This document shows, one piece after another, positions 37,370 to 45,827 of a stretch of DNA of 64,000 bases (the stretch's first letter is position 1; each line of letters begins with the position of its first letter). The position numbers were made by a program, and so were the translations under genes. The stretch is taken from assembly GCF_002894645.1 (NCBI RefSeq), contig NZ_NCQY01000002.1, positions 365,871 to 429,870 of the forward strand, given 5' to 3'. The stretch is from Salinibacter altiplanensis. Its GTDB lineage: Bacteria > Bacteroidota > Rhodothermia > Rhodothermales > Salinibacteraceae. Under the pieces are notes generated by a model. The model did no database searches, was not told the origin of the DNA, and worked only from the letters and a program-made list of their open reading frames with translations.

Positions 37370-37395
37370 GGAATTTCGAGGAGGAAGTGGAAGAG

Positions 37396-37998
<603 letters not shown>

Positions 37999-38125
37999 TG
38001 GTGGGGAGGAATGTGGAGGGAACGGAGGAGCGTCCGCCGGGGGGAACCGGGAAGAGTAGTCCGGCCGCATGGGAAGACGGAGCGGGACGGACGCATGGTT
38101 TGTTCAGCGTTTCCCGGCCCCAACA

Positions 38126-39160
38126 TCAGTGTGCGCGGACCAGTCCGACCCGGTCGCGCACCTTCTCCAAAAGGGGCTCTGCCCGGGCCCGGGCGTCCGT
38201 TGCGCCCTGCCGAAGCACGTCCCGCACGTAGTCGGGCCGTCGCTCGAGGTCCTTGCGCCGAGCCCGGGCCTCGGCGAAGTGGTCCTCGATCAGCGTTGTG
38301 AGTGCCTGTTTGGCGTGCCCGTAGCCGTAGCCGCCCGCCCGGTACTGGGCGGCGATTTCCTGCCGTGTCTCGTCGTCGGCAAACAGGGTAATGAGTGCGA
38401 AGACGTTGCAGGACTCGGGATCCTTCGGTTCGTCAAGGGGGGTAGAGTCGGTCACGATGTTCATCACCGTCTCCTCAAGCGCATCGCCTTCGTCGAAGAT
38501 GCCGATGGTGTTGCCGTAGCTCTTCGACATTTTGCGCCCGTCGGTGCCGGGGACGACGGCCACGTCGTCGAGAATTTTGGGCTCGGGAACCGGAAGGAGG
38601 GGCTCGTCCTCCGGGCAAAATCGGTTGTTGAAGCGACGGGCCAGATCACGGGCAATTTCCAAATTCTGTTTCTGGTCCGCCCCGACAGGCACCAGAGACC
38701 CGCCGTACGCCAGGATGTCGGCGGCCTGAAGCACCGGGTAGTTGAAAAGGCCCGCGTTGGGCGTAAGGCCGGCGTCGATCTTGTCCTTGTACGCCAGGCC
38801 CTTTTCGAGGGTGCTTGTCGGGAGAAGGTTGAGGAAGATCCACATGAGCTCGGTTACCTCCGGCACGTCGCTCTGCACGAAGAGGGCCGCCTCGTCCGGA
38901 TCGAAGCCGAGTGCGAGGTAGTCCAGGGCCACATTAAAGGTGTTTTCGCGGAGTTGCTCCGCGTCCTGCACCGTCGTCATCGCGTGGTAGTTCACGATGA
39001 AATAGTAGGCGTCGTGGGACCGGTGCAGGGCGATGTGCTGGCGGAGGGCGCCAAAGTAGTTGCCCAGGTGCAGGCGCCCGGAGGGCTGGATGCCGGAGAC
39101 CACGACCGGGTCGGCCGGCGTGTCGGTGTCTGGGGCCGAGGCAGAATCGGCGGCTTCCAT
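38126..39160 (-). CDS. trpS: tryptophanyl-tRNA synthetase
   Basis: Class-Ic aminoacyl-tRNA synthetase, 344 residues. The HIGH-type motif is PSGRLHLGNYFGA and the KMSKS motif is GRKMSKSYGN. The N-terminal 20 residues (Ala/Asp/Pro-rich) precede the Rossmann fold. It charges tRNA-Trp. Its place inside the trp operon is unusual. Through the attenuator in front of trpE it would be induced when charged tRNA-Trp is scarce. Confidence 0.96.
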   Translation of the reverse strand: MEAADSASAPDTDTPADPVVVSGIQPSGRLHLGNYFGALRQHIALHRSHDAYYFIVNYHAMTTVQDAEQLRENTFNVALDYLALGFDPDEAALFVQSDVPEVTELMWIFLNLLPTSTLEKGLAYKDKIDAGLTPNAGLFNYPVLQAADILAYGGSLVPVGADQKQNLEIARDLARRFNNRFCPEDEPLLPVPEPKILDDVAVVPGTDGRKMSKSYGNTIGIFDEGDALEETVMNIVTDSTPLDEPKDPESCNVFALITLFADDETRQEIAAQYRAGGYGYGHAKQALTTLIEDHFAEARARRKDLERRPDYVRDVLRQGATDARARAEPLLEKVRDRVGLVRAH

Positions 39161-39207
39161 CGGAGCAGGGGGGGCGTGAAGGAGAGACGGAGAGGAGGGG
39201 GAGGCAT

Positions 39208-39687
39208 TTACGTCAAGTCCTCAATGCGTCGCTGCAGCGCCGTGAGGGCGTCGAGGCGGTCCTGGCTGTTGCTCCGGATGGCCTGGAGCACCCCGCGGGT
39301 GCGCATCTGATGCTCAAGGTCGAGCTCGTCGGCGAGGGCGTCGTTGAACGACGTTTCGAGGTCGCGCAGCTCCCCGAATAGGGGGCTCAATGCTCCCTCG
39401 AATGCAAAGTCGTCGGGGGAAAGGTCCGTGCCGTTGTAGGGGGTGCCCCCGCAGCTCAGGACGGTCTCGGACAGCTTGCCCACGTCGGTACGGGCGGTCT
39501 TCTGCAGGCGCTCCAGCACGTCTACGACGCGCTCGTCGTCGCAGTGCCGGATGGCGGCGCCGTAGTGGTGGTTCAGTTCAATGTGCTGTCGGATGAGCGC
39601 GTCGAGGCGGTCCACCGTTTCGGACCGGCTGAGCGTCGGGCCGGCCCAGCCGCGATTCAGAAGCACCTCTTTGATTGGGTTCGGCAT
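39208..39687 (-). CDS. uncharacterised helical protein in the trp operon
   Basis: A 159-residue, highly helical acidic protein starting MPNPIKEVLLNRGWAG. Two long predicted helical hairpins hold HIELNHHYGAAIRHCDD and EDELDLEHQ-like acidic/His positions, reminiscent of ferritin-like or DUF2383-type bundles. I cannot name the family firmly. It lies between trpE (109 bp upstream) and trpS (47 bp downstream), on the same strand. No membrane segment or signal peptide. Function unknown. Confidence 0.7.
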   Translation of the reverse strand: MPNPIKEVLLNRGWAGPTLSRSETVDRLDALIRQHIELNHHYGAAIRHCDDERVVDVLERLQKTARTDVGKLSETVLSCGGTPYNGTDLSPDDFAFEGALSPLFGELRDLETSFNDALADELDLEHQMRTRGVLQAIRSNSQDRLDALTALQRRIEDLT

Positions 39688-39796
39688 AACCGGAGAGAAG
39701 TGTTGATGAGACAAGCGTGGTATGCTACCGGTGTGCGGGGGGAAGGTTTGGAGGCTGGACAGGGGACAAAGGGCACCGCCGGTCGTGTCCGACAGG

Positions 39797-41305
39797 TTAC
39801 AGGAGCCCATCGGAGGCCACGCGAAGGGCCTGACGCAGGGCTGCGGCCTTGTCCCGAGTTTCCTCGTACTCGCGGGCGGGATCGCTGTCCGCGACGATGC
39901 CCGCCCCGGCCTGCACGTACGCTGTCTCGTCGGCCACCACCATGGTACGGATGGTAATGCAGGTGTCGAGGGTTCCGGAGAAGTCGACGTAGCCGACGGC
40001 CCCGGCGTACACCCCGCGTCGAGCGGGCTCCAGTTCATCGATGAGCTCCATCGCTCGCACCTTCGGTGCCCCGCTGACGGTCCCGGCCGGGAAGCAGGCC
40101 GCCAGGGCGTCCATTGAGCTCTGGTCGGCGGCCAGCGTCCCCTTCACCGACGACACGATGTGCATGACGTGGGAGTACCGCTCGACATAGGCGTACCGAT
40201 CCACCTCCACGGTGGCGTATTGGCAGACCCGACCCAGGTCGTTGCGGCCCAGGTCGACCAGCATCAGGTGCTCGGCGCGCTCCTTGGTGTCGTTGAGCAG
40301 CTCATCGGCGAGGGCCTCGTCCTCGGACTCGTCCGTGCCTCGCGGCCGGGTGCCCGCAATGGGCAGCACCTCGGCGGTGCCGTCTTCGGCCCGCACCAGC
40401 ACCTCCGGCGAAGAGCCCACGAGTGCAAGGTCGTCAAGGTCAAGGTAGAAGAGGTAGGGCGACGGGTTGACCTGCCGCAGGGCCCGGTACAGGTTGAAAC
40501 GGTCGCCGTCGAAGGAGGTCGCAAAGCGCTGCGACAGGACGACCTGGAAGATGTCGCCCTTCTGGATGTGATCTTTGGCGGTGCGGACCGCGCTTTCGAA
40601 GGCGGGCTGCTCAGTGTTGGAGGCAAGTGTTTCCCCCGTCCACTCGACAGGGACCGGCGGGTCGGAAGGGCGCTTGAGATCGGCCTCCAGGTCGGCAAGT
40701 CGGGTGTGAGCGTGGTCGTAGGCGGCCCGCAGGTCCGTCTCCGCGTCGATGAAGACGTTCGCCATCAGCACGAGTTGGTGACGGACGTGGTCAAAGGCCG
40801 CGACGGTGTCGTAAAAGCACCACACGGCGTCGGGAAGGCCGAGGTCGTCTGGAGGGGCATCCGGAAGGTGCTCCACGAGGCGTACGGCGTCGTACCCGAG
40901 GTAGCCCACGGCCCCGCCTCGCAGGCGCGGAAGGTCCGGCAGTTCGACTTCCTCGTACCGGCCCAGGTACGCGTCCAGCACTTCGAAAATGGAGCCGGAG
41001 GGAGAAGAGAGGTCGGCTTCGGGGGCGGGGGTCCGACGCTCGTCGATCTTGACCGTGGCCCCAAACTCTCGGCCTGTCAGGACGCGGTATGGGTCGCGAC
41101 CCAGAAAGGAATAGCGGGCCAACTTCTCGCCCCCCTCCACACTCTCAAAAAGAAAGCTATACGGGGTGTCTTCGCGAAGGGCAAGGTATGCCGAGACCGG
41201 GGTGAGGAGGTCAGCACTCCGACGGGCGTGCACCGGCACCACGAGACGAGAGGGGCCGTCGGCCCGGGCAGCGTCTACACATGTGCGAAACTCGTCGTAC
41301 GTCAT
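39797..41305 (-). CDS. trpE: anthranilate synthase component I
   Basis: TrpE, 502 residues, chorismate to anthranilate. The N-terminal feedback-inhibition element appears as FLFESVEGGEKLARYSF, equivalent to the tryptophan-binding LLES motif. The catalytic part has GDIFQVVLSQRF, GSSPEVLVR, PIAGTRPRG and FPAGTVSGAPKVRAM. The ATG at 41305 gives MTYDEFRTCVDAARAD. It is the first structural gene of the operon and sits 32 nt after a terminator hairpin in an attenuator-like leader. Confidence 0.97.
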   Translation of the reverse strand: MTYDEFRTCVDAARADGPSRLVVPVHARRSADLLTPVSAYLALREDTPYSFLFESVEGGEKLARYSFLGRDPYRVLTGREFGATVKIDERRTPAPEADLSSPSGSIFEVLDAYLGRYEEVELPDLPRLRGGAVGYLGYDAVRLVEHLPDAPPDDLGLPDAVWCFYDTVAAFDHVRHQLVLMANVFIDAETDLRAAYDHAHTRLADLEADLKRPSDPPVPVEWTGETLASNTEQPAFESAVRTAKDHIQKGDIFQVVLSQRFATSFDGDRFNLYRALRQVNPSPYLFYLDLDDLALVGSSPEVLVRAEDGTAEVLPIAGTRPRGTDESEDEALADELLNDTKERAEHLMLVDLGRNDLGRVCQYATVEVDRYAYVERYSHVMHIVSSVKGTLAADQSSMDALAACFPAGTVSGAPKVRAMELIDELEPARRGVYAGAVGYVDFSGTLDTCITIRTMVVADETAYVQAGAGIVADSDPAREYEETRDKAAALRQALRVASDGLL

Positions 41306-41325
41306 ACGCGAGGAAAGGCAAGGGA

Positions 41326-41358
41326 CAAAACAAAAACCCGCCACCAGTCGGCAGCGGG
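41326..41358 (-). terminator. trp attenuator: intrinsic terminator in the trpE leader
   Basis: On the minus strand, CCCGCTGCC (41358-41350) pairs with GGTGGCGGG (41345-41337) in a nine-pair stem with two G-T pairs and a GACT loop. TTTTTGTTTT follows at once. The hairpin lies between the trp promoter and trpE with no gene to terminate, so it must act inside the leader. Its 5' arm overlaps the antiterminator segment. Confidence 0.88.
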
Positions 41359-41421
41359 TCCAGAGTCATTCGGTACGAGGGCCGTGCACAGCATCAGGCA
41401 CGTCGAGGACTCTTGACCCGC
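41354..41421 (-). promoter_or_regulatory. trp attenuator: antiterminator pairing (segments 2 and 3)
   Basis: Segment 2, GCGGGTCAAGAGTC (41421-41408), is complementary to segment 3, GACTCTGGACCCGC (41367-41354), at 13 of 14 positions. Segment 3 shares 41358-41354 with the 5' arm of the terminator, so the two structures exclude each other. Segment 2 begins 11 nt after the second Trp codon of the leader ORF. A ribosome stalled there would leave segment 2 free. Confidence 0.82.
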
Positions 41422-41477
41422 GGAGAGACAGGCCAGGGCCACCCGCTCGTGCATGTGATGCCGTGGTTGTTAATCAT
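41394..41477 (-). CDS. trpL: trp leader peptide
   Basis: A 27-codon ORF starting MINNHGITCTSG and continuing W-P-W-P, with Trp codons at 41441-41439 and 41435-41433, then VSPRVKSPRRA and a TGA at 41396-41394. Its stop lies past segment 2 and before segment 3 of the attenuator. A ribosome that finishes the peptide therefore covers segment 2 and frees segment 3 to form the terminator. This is the arrangement of the enteric trp leader. There is no Shine-Dalgarno motif, as for other genes here. The peptide itself needs no function. Confidence 0.75.
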   Translation of the reverse strand: MINNHGITCTSGWPWPVSPRVKSPRRA

Positions 41478-41485
41478 ACAGTTGT

Positions 41486-41514
41486 AGGGTAGGACCCAGA
41501 CGCATCATCCGCAA
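41486..41514 (-). promoter_or_regulatory. candidate trp operon promoter
   Basis: On the minus strand, TTGCGG (41514-41509) and TACCCT (41491-41486) are spaced 17 bp. They match the sigma-70 boxes only in part (TTG..., TA...T), but the position is right: transcription would start just before the leader ATG at 41477. Confidence 0.4.
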
Positions 41515-41869
41515 CGGGAATGGTTTGAAATTCGATTGGAGGCCCCTCCCGGGACGGCATTCCCATCCGTCCTCGGTATGGCCCTCAGAGTCTGTTTCAA
41601 TTCACCTCTTGGACCCCCCAGGGAATACTTCCTCGCCCCGCTCGGGGCGCCGGGCGCGGTCTTGACGGGCTGCAAATCGCCTCTTCACTCGGCCGACAGT
41701 CCCACTGCAGGCCTCGTTCAAGGGGGGATTTTCGCCCCGCCAATTCTCGCTCTCGCGATCTCCCCCCAAACCAAGACAGACTCTCAGTGGAGGGGGCGAG
41801 GGGAACCTGAAACCGGCTCAGGCCTTGATTTCGCCAAGTGTTCTCTCCGATCCCACTCCCGATGTGGAC
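41515..41869. other. intergenic region between trp promoter and VKOR gene
   Basis: 355 bp with no convincing gene. A perfect palindrome CGCCCCG-CT-CGGGGCG lies at 41634-41649, and the stretch around 41600-41650 is rich in C and G runs. The plus-strand frame through 41536-42087 is not protein-like. The promoter for the VKOR fusion gene should lie here but is not recognised. Confidence 0.4.
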
Positions 41870-43114
41870 ATGGTCCTGGTGCAGACTCTCCGCGAGCGGC
41901 TGAGAGGATACCGTCCACGGCTGGAGCTTCTGGTGTTCGGGCTCTCATTGCTGGGGATTCTCGACGTTGTGCACCTGCGGATTCAGCAGGGAAGGGGCTT
42001 CAAAAATGGATGTCTCGGGACGTCGTCGTTCGGGGGAAACACGTCCCTCTTCGACTGTGCGGCGGTCACGACCGGACCGGGACATGAGCTTTTGGGGGTG
42101 GACAACACAACGTGGGGACTCGGGTTTTACGGAATGGTTGGCCTACTGACCGTCATCGTGTTCTGGGTCGCGCCCGCGCTGCGAGAATGGGGCCATGGCG
42201 CCCGGTTTGGCCTGCTCACGGGGGGCGTTGCATACTCCGCATACCTTACGTACCTCCAGGTCAGTCCTCCGGAGACGGTGTGCCTTCTGTGCTTGGGGTC
42301 GGCCTTCATCACGACATTCCTGTTTGCGGGACAGGTTGCCCTGCTTGCTTCCTCACCAACATTCCCCTCTGACTCCATGTCGTCTCGACTCGTAAAACGG
42401 CAGATTGCGCTCTTTGTCTACTTCATCGCCGCCGCGGCTGTCCTTGTTGGGACGGACCTCGTCTACTTCAATGGGGAAGGTGCCCAGGACGTGCAGGCCC
42501 GCTCCCGCTCCGCGTCCGGATCGGTCGCGTCGGCCCAGTGCGAGCTCGACGACTCGAAAGCGCCGCTGCAGGACCAGGGCTCCTCGCTCGTCGGCTTTCA
42601 GGACATTGCCGAGGGCAGTAACGAGTCCGGCGTGACAGTCGTCGAGTACTTTGATCCGAATTGCCCGCACTGCAAAGACTTTCATCAGATTATGAAGCAG
42701 GTGGTGGAGGCCCACCGCGACGAGGTTCGGTTTGTGTACAAGCCGTTCCCCCTCCGCCGCTCGTCGCTTCCGGAAATTCAGGCCCTGTACGTGGCGGCCC
42801 AGTCCGACAAGTTTGATGAGATGCTGGAGGCGCAGTACGCTCGTCAGGGACCAAATGGCATCTCGACGCAGGATCTCCGTGCCATCGCGGACGACATTGA
42901 CCTGGATCCCAACGTGTTGACTGATCGGGTAGAACAGAATGAGTATCGCGATCAGATTCTCCAGCAGCGGAAGCAGGCCGTGAAGATTGGGGTCGACAGC
43001 ACGCCGACCGTCCTGATCAATGGGCACTTTGTGGAGTCCCGTACGAAGGAGTGCCTGAACACCTTCGTCGAGCAGGCGAAATCTGGGACCCTCAGTGACG
43101 CAGCGTCCGGGTGA
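41870..43114 (+). CDS. VKOR-thioredoxin (DsbA-like) fusion protein
   Basis: A 414-residue membrane protein for disulfide formation. The first 200 residues are a vitamin K epoxide reductase domain with four or more helices, a loop Cys pair (NGCLGTSS ... LFDCAAV) and the active CLLC near residue 145. After another helix comes a periplasmic thioredoxin-like domain with YFDPNCPHCKDF and the cis-Pro loop VDSTPTVLINGHF. The VKOR part passes electrons to quinone and reoxidises the fused DsbA-like part, which oxidises exported proteins. The ATG at 41870 is preferred to a TTG at 41825. It replaces a DsbA/DsbB pair. Confidence 0.9.
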   Translation: MVLVQTLRERLRGYRPRLELLVFGLSLLGILDVVHLRIQQGRGFKNGCLGTSSFGGNTSLFDCAAVTTGPGHELLGVDNTTWGLGFYGMVGLLTVIVFWVAPALREWGHGARFGLLTGGVAYSAYLTYLQVSPPETVCLLCLGSAFITTFLFAGQVALLASSPTFPSDSMSSRLVKRQIALFVYFIAAAAVLVGTDLVYFNGEGAQDVQARSRSASGSVASAQCELDDSKAPLQDQGSSLVGFQDIAEGSNESGVTVVEYFDPNCPHCKDFHQIMKQVVEAHRDEVRFVYKPFPLRRSSLPEIQALYVAAQSDKFDEMLEAQYARQGPNGISTQDLRAIADDIDLDPNVLTDRVEQNEYRDQILQQRKQAVKIGVDSTPTVLINGHFVESRTKECLNTFVEQAKSGTLSDAASG

Positions 43115-43190
43115 TGGTCCCCGATGATCAAATCCACGGGTTTTCCGACGTCGGGGCATTTCCCAATGGCCCCCTTTCGGGTCGCATTGT

Positions 43191-43704
43191 GTGACCAAGC
43201 TCCTGAGCCCCTTGACCCCTCCCTTGTCGGTGGGAATGTTGCTCGTGGCGACGGGAGCGCTGGTGGCGGTCCGGTGGTAACGAGTCGGGCTGACGTTGGT
43301 GACTGGGGGAGGGCTCGTTTTGTGGCTGTTCTCGGCGCCTGTGGTCATCGCCAGTGGGGGGAGCCCTGGAAGGATCCGCGCACCCGGGAGGCACCCGCTA
43401 CAAAAGTGCTTCTGTAGGATTGAAGGTGCCGGAGGATGCCACCCTTCTCGAGTCGAAAAGCGCCAACACGTGCAAGAATGCCATCCGGACGGCAGATGTG
43501 ATGAGCCGGCAGGACCTTGACGGTGTGCTCTTGGTGCCCTTCCCCCTGCACATGCCGCGGGCGCTTGCGGTCTTTTGGAGCGCGGGCATCAGGGCCGTGC
43601 CGGCGCCGACGGACGTTCAGGTGGGCGACCGAAACCACACCGTGCTCGACGTGCTCCCCGACGCCGGGGCCCTTGCCGGATCCACCGCCGCCATCCGTGA
43701 ATAG
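43191..43704 (+). pseudogene. broken YdcF/ElyC (DUF218) gene
   Basis: Two pieces of one DUF218-family membrane protein are recognisable. From GTG 43191 the frame reads VTKLLSPLTPPLSVGMLLVA, a typical first helix, but stops at TAA 43278. The same frame then continues with a second helix (LVLWLFSAPVV). After about 43400 the next frame carries the C-terminal part: VPEDATLLESKSANT, PFPLHMPRALAVFW, and DVLPDAGALAGST. About 90-100 codons of the central domain, with its Gly-rich active motif, are missing. So there is a nonsense codon, a frameshift and an internal deletion. Intact relatives act in envelope polysaccharide or peptidoglycan metabolism. Confidence 0.75.
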
Positions 43705-43880
43705 GTAAGATATCTCGTGTACGACTGGCGTGGGTGGATCGACGGGGCCACCGTCCCCGCCGGATCCCCGGACTCGAGAGACGCGACGGCCTGCTGTTCA
43801 CCCTCTGCCTCGGCTCCCGTCCGCTGATGGCGTGCGGTCGGCCTCCTCGACGACGCACCCTTCCGACTGGGCACCGCAAC

Positions 43881-45155
43881 ATGCCGCCTGACACGCTGAC
43901 GTTATTCTACCGCTTTGGGGTGGCCCTCGTCCTCGGGCTCTTCATGGGGCTACAGCGCGAGTACGCGTACCGCGACCGGGCGGACGGGGACGGGGAACTG
44001 ATCGCCGGCGCGCGGACCTTTCCCATCATTGCGCTTCTAGGGGCGGCGTCGGCCCTGAGCGCCACTGAACTTGAGAGTGCGTGGCCGTTTGCAATGACTG
44101 TTATTGCAGTAGGAGTGTTGCTTACCATCGGGCATTTCCTGCAGGCCCGGGCGCGGGACACCGGCCTCACCACCGAGATGGCGGCGCTCGTAGCCTTCTT
44201 CACTGGGGGGCTCTGCTACTGGGGGAACCTTCGCCTGGGTGCGGCCCTCGGGGTTGGGACGGCGGTGCTCTTGTCGCTGAAGGTGCAAACCCATGCCCTC
44301 GCCCGCACGCTCGATCAGGAAGACGTGATCGCGACCCTCAAGTTTGCGGTCATCACGGTCGTTGTGCTGCCCCTGCTGCCGCAGCAGGGCTACGGTCCAT
44401 CGCCGTTTGACGTGCTGGTCCCGTACAACGTCTGGCTCATGGTCGTGCTGATTTCCGGGATCAGCTTCCTGGGGTACGTGCTCATCAAGGTTGTGGGCCC
44501 GCGTCGCGGAGTGGGACTGACTGGGATTCTCGGGGGCCTCGCATCGAGCACGGCCGTCACGCTAAGCGTCGCGGAGCGGAGCCGAGACTCGGAGGGGCTG
44601 GACCGGCCCTTCGCGCTGGCTGTACTCCTGGCCTGGGCCATTATGTTCATACGGGTCATTGTGGAAGTGGCGGTCATCAACCCGCCCCTGCTTCTGACAG
44701 TCTGGGCCCCCATCCTGGGGGTTTTCGTCGTGATCCTCGCCTATTGTGGGTACCTGTACGGCGTGCAGCCGGTCGAGAAGCACGACGAACCTCAGACTGT
44801 CAAAAATCCGTTTCGCCTCGGCCCGGCAATCACGTTTGGGGTGCTGTACGCTGTCATTCTCGTTCTGTCGAACGGGGCCCAAACCTACTTTGGCGACGCC
44901 GGCGTGTACCTGTCGAGTGTCGTGGCGGGGCTAGCGGACGTGGACGCCATCACCCTCTCGATGGCCCGTCTCCACGAAAGTGGGGACGTAGGGGCGGTGC
45001 CTGCCACCCGGGCCATCGTGATTGCGGCGGCCGCCAATACGGTGCTGAAGGGCGGCATCGTGGCACTCACCGGCACGTCGGGCTTGCGGCGGGCGGTGGT
45101 GCCGGGCCTCCTCCTAATCGTCGGGGCGTCCGGCGTGGCCCTGCTCTTCATCTGA
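43881..45155 (+). CDS. MgtC/SapB and DUF4010 membrane protein
   Basis: A 424-residue membrane protein with about 11-12 helices. The N-terminal part is MgtC-like: RFGVALVLGLFMGLQREYA and AGARTFPIIALLGAAS. From about residue 190 the DUF4010 part follows, with LGYVLIKVVGPRRGVGLTGILGG split after Gly and LASSTAVTLS. Function of this two-domain family is not known; Mg2+ homeostasis or transport is a guess from MgtC. The ATG at 43881 gives MPPDTLTLFYRFG. Confidence 0.85.
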   Translation: MPPDTLTLFYRFGVALVLGLFMGLQREYAYRDRADGDGELIAGARTFPIIALLGAASALSATELESAWPFAMTVIAVGVLLTIGHFLQARARDTGLTTEMAALVAFFTGGLCYWGNLRLGAALGVGTAVLLSLKVQTHALARTLDQEDVIATLKFAVITVVVLPLLPQQGYGPSPFDVLVPYNVWLMVVLISGISFLGYVLIKVVGPRRGVGLTGILGGLASSTAVTLSVAERSRDSEGLDRPFALAVLLAWAIMFIRVIVEVAVINPPLLLTVWAPILGVFVVILAYCGYLYGVQPVEKHDEPQTVKNPFRLGPAITFGVLYAVILVLSNGAQTYFGDAGVYLSSVVAGLADVDAITLSMARLHESGDVGAVPATRAIVIAAAANTVLKGGIVALTGTSGLRRAVVPGLLLIVGASGVALLFI

Positions 45156-45228
45156 AGCTGAGAGGACGTGCCGGGACGGTCGGGGCCCGTGCGCAGTGCA
45201 ACGGCGGTACAATCGGGGGTCATTGGCT

Positions 45229-45672
45229 ATGCAGGTCTCTCATCGTTACATCATCGGGGTGCTGGTTCTGGGGCTTTTGCCGGTGTCGGTGGGGTGGGCG
45301 CAGAAGGGGGGTGTGGCCGGCGACACGAGCGCGGCCTGGCACGAAGACGCCTGGACGCCGATTGTTGCGCAACGCGGGCTCCGAATCGCATACATTTACT
45401 ACCCGCGGGCCGACACCGAGCACGACGGGGTCGTATTGCGCCTCATCAACAGGAATGAAGTGCCTCTGCGGTACGGGTTTACGCTTGTTTTCCGGGCGCC
45501 CACGGCGGATACCACGGTCGCGGTTCGGGGCGGATTGGGGCCCGGGGCAATGAAGACTGGGGACGACGCCGGCCTCTTCTGGGTGCCGTTCCGGGGCGAA
45601 GACCGAAGCCTGGGGGAAATTGGGCTCCGGGGCCTGTCCGTGGTTCGACTCCGACCGGACGGTTCGGGCTGA
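45229..45672 (+). CDS. exported protein of unknown function
   Basis: A 147-residue protein with a clear signal peptide (VLVLGLLPVSVGWAQ, cleavage near residue 25). The mature part has beta-rich segments such as GLRIAYIYYPRAD, DGVVLRLINRNEVPLRYGF and GLRGLSVVRLRPDG, suggesting a small immunoglobulin-like or sandwich fold. No family recognised. It precedes prfC by 155 bp on the same strand. Confidence 0.7.
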   Translation: MQVSHRYIIGVLVLGLLPVSVGWAQKGGVAGDTSAAWHEDAWTPIVAQRGLRIAYIYYPRADTEHDGVVLRLINRNEVPLRYGFTLVFRAPTADTTVAVRGGLGPGAMKTGDDAGLFWVPFRGEDRSLGEIGLRGLSVVRLRPDGSG

Positions 45673-45827
45673 CCCACCCGCAACGGGCAGGGTGAAGGCT
45701 TCTTGGAGACCGTCTCGGGATCCCGAGCGTCCAAAACCGTTTGGGGTTCGTCCCGTACTTATCAGACGACTCCTTTGCTGAGTCCTCCACTCGTACATTG
45801 TCGTTTGTCAAACCCCTCTTTTCTGTC

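Noticed and set aside
41302-41454. A 50-codon minus-strand ORF with tandem Trp codons (TGGTGG at 41346-41341) that overlaps the trpE start by ATGA
   Set aside because: The Trp codons lie inside the terminator stem, so stalling there does not fit the alternative pairing. The 27-codon ORF in another frame places its Trp codons correctly before segment 2.
41473-41478. TATGAT as a -10 box for the trp operon
   Set aside because: It overlaps the leader ATG and has no -35 partner at 16-18 bp; the pair at 41514/41491 fits better, though weakly.
41536-42087. 183-residue plus-strand ORF upstream of the VKOR gene
   Set aside because: Composition is Pro/Ser/Cys-rich, unlike the acidic proteome, and it overlaps the VKOR coding start in another frame.
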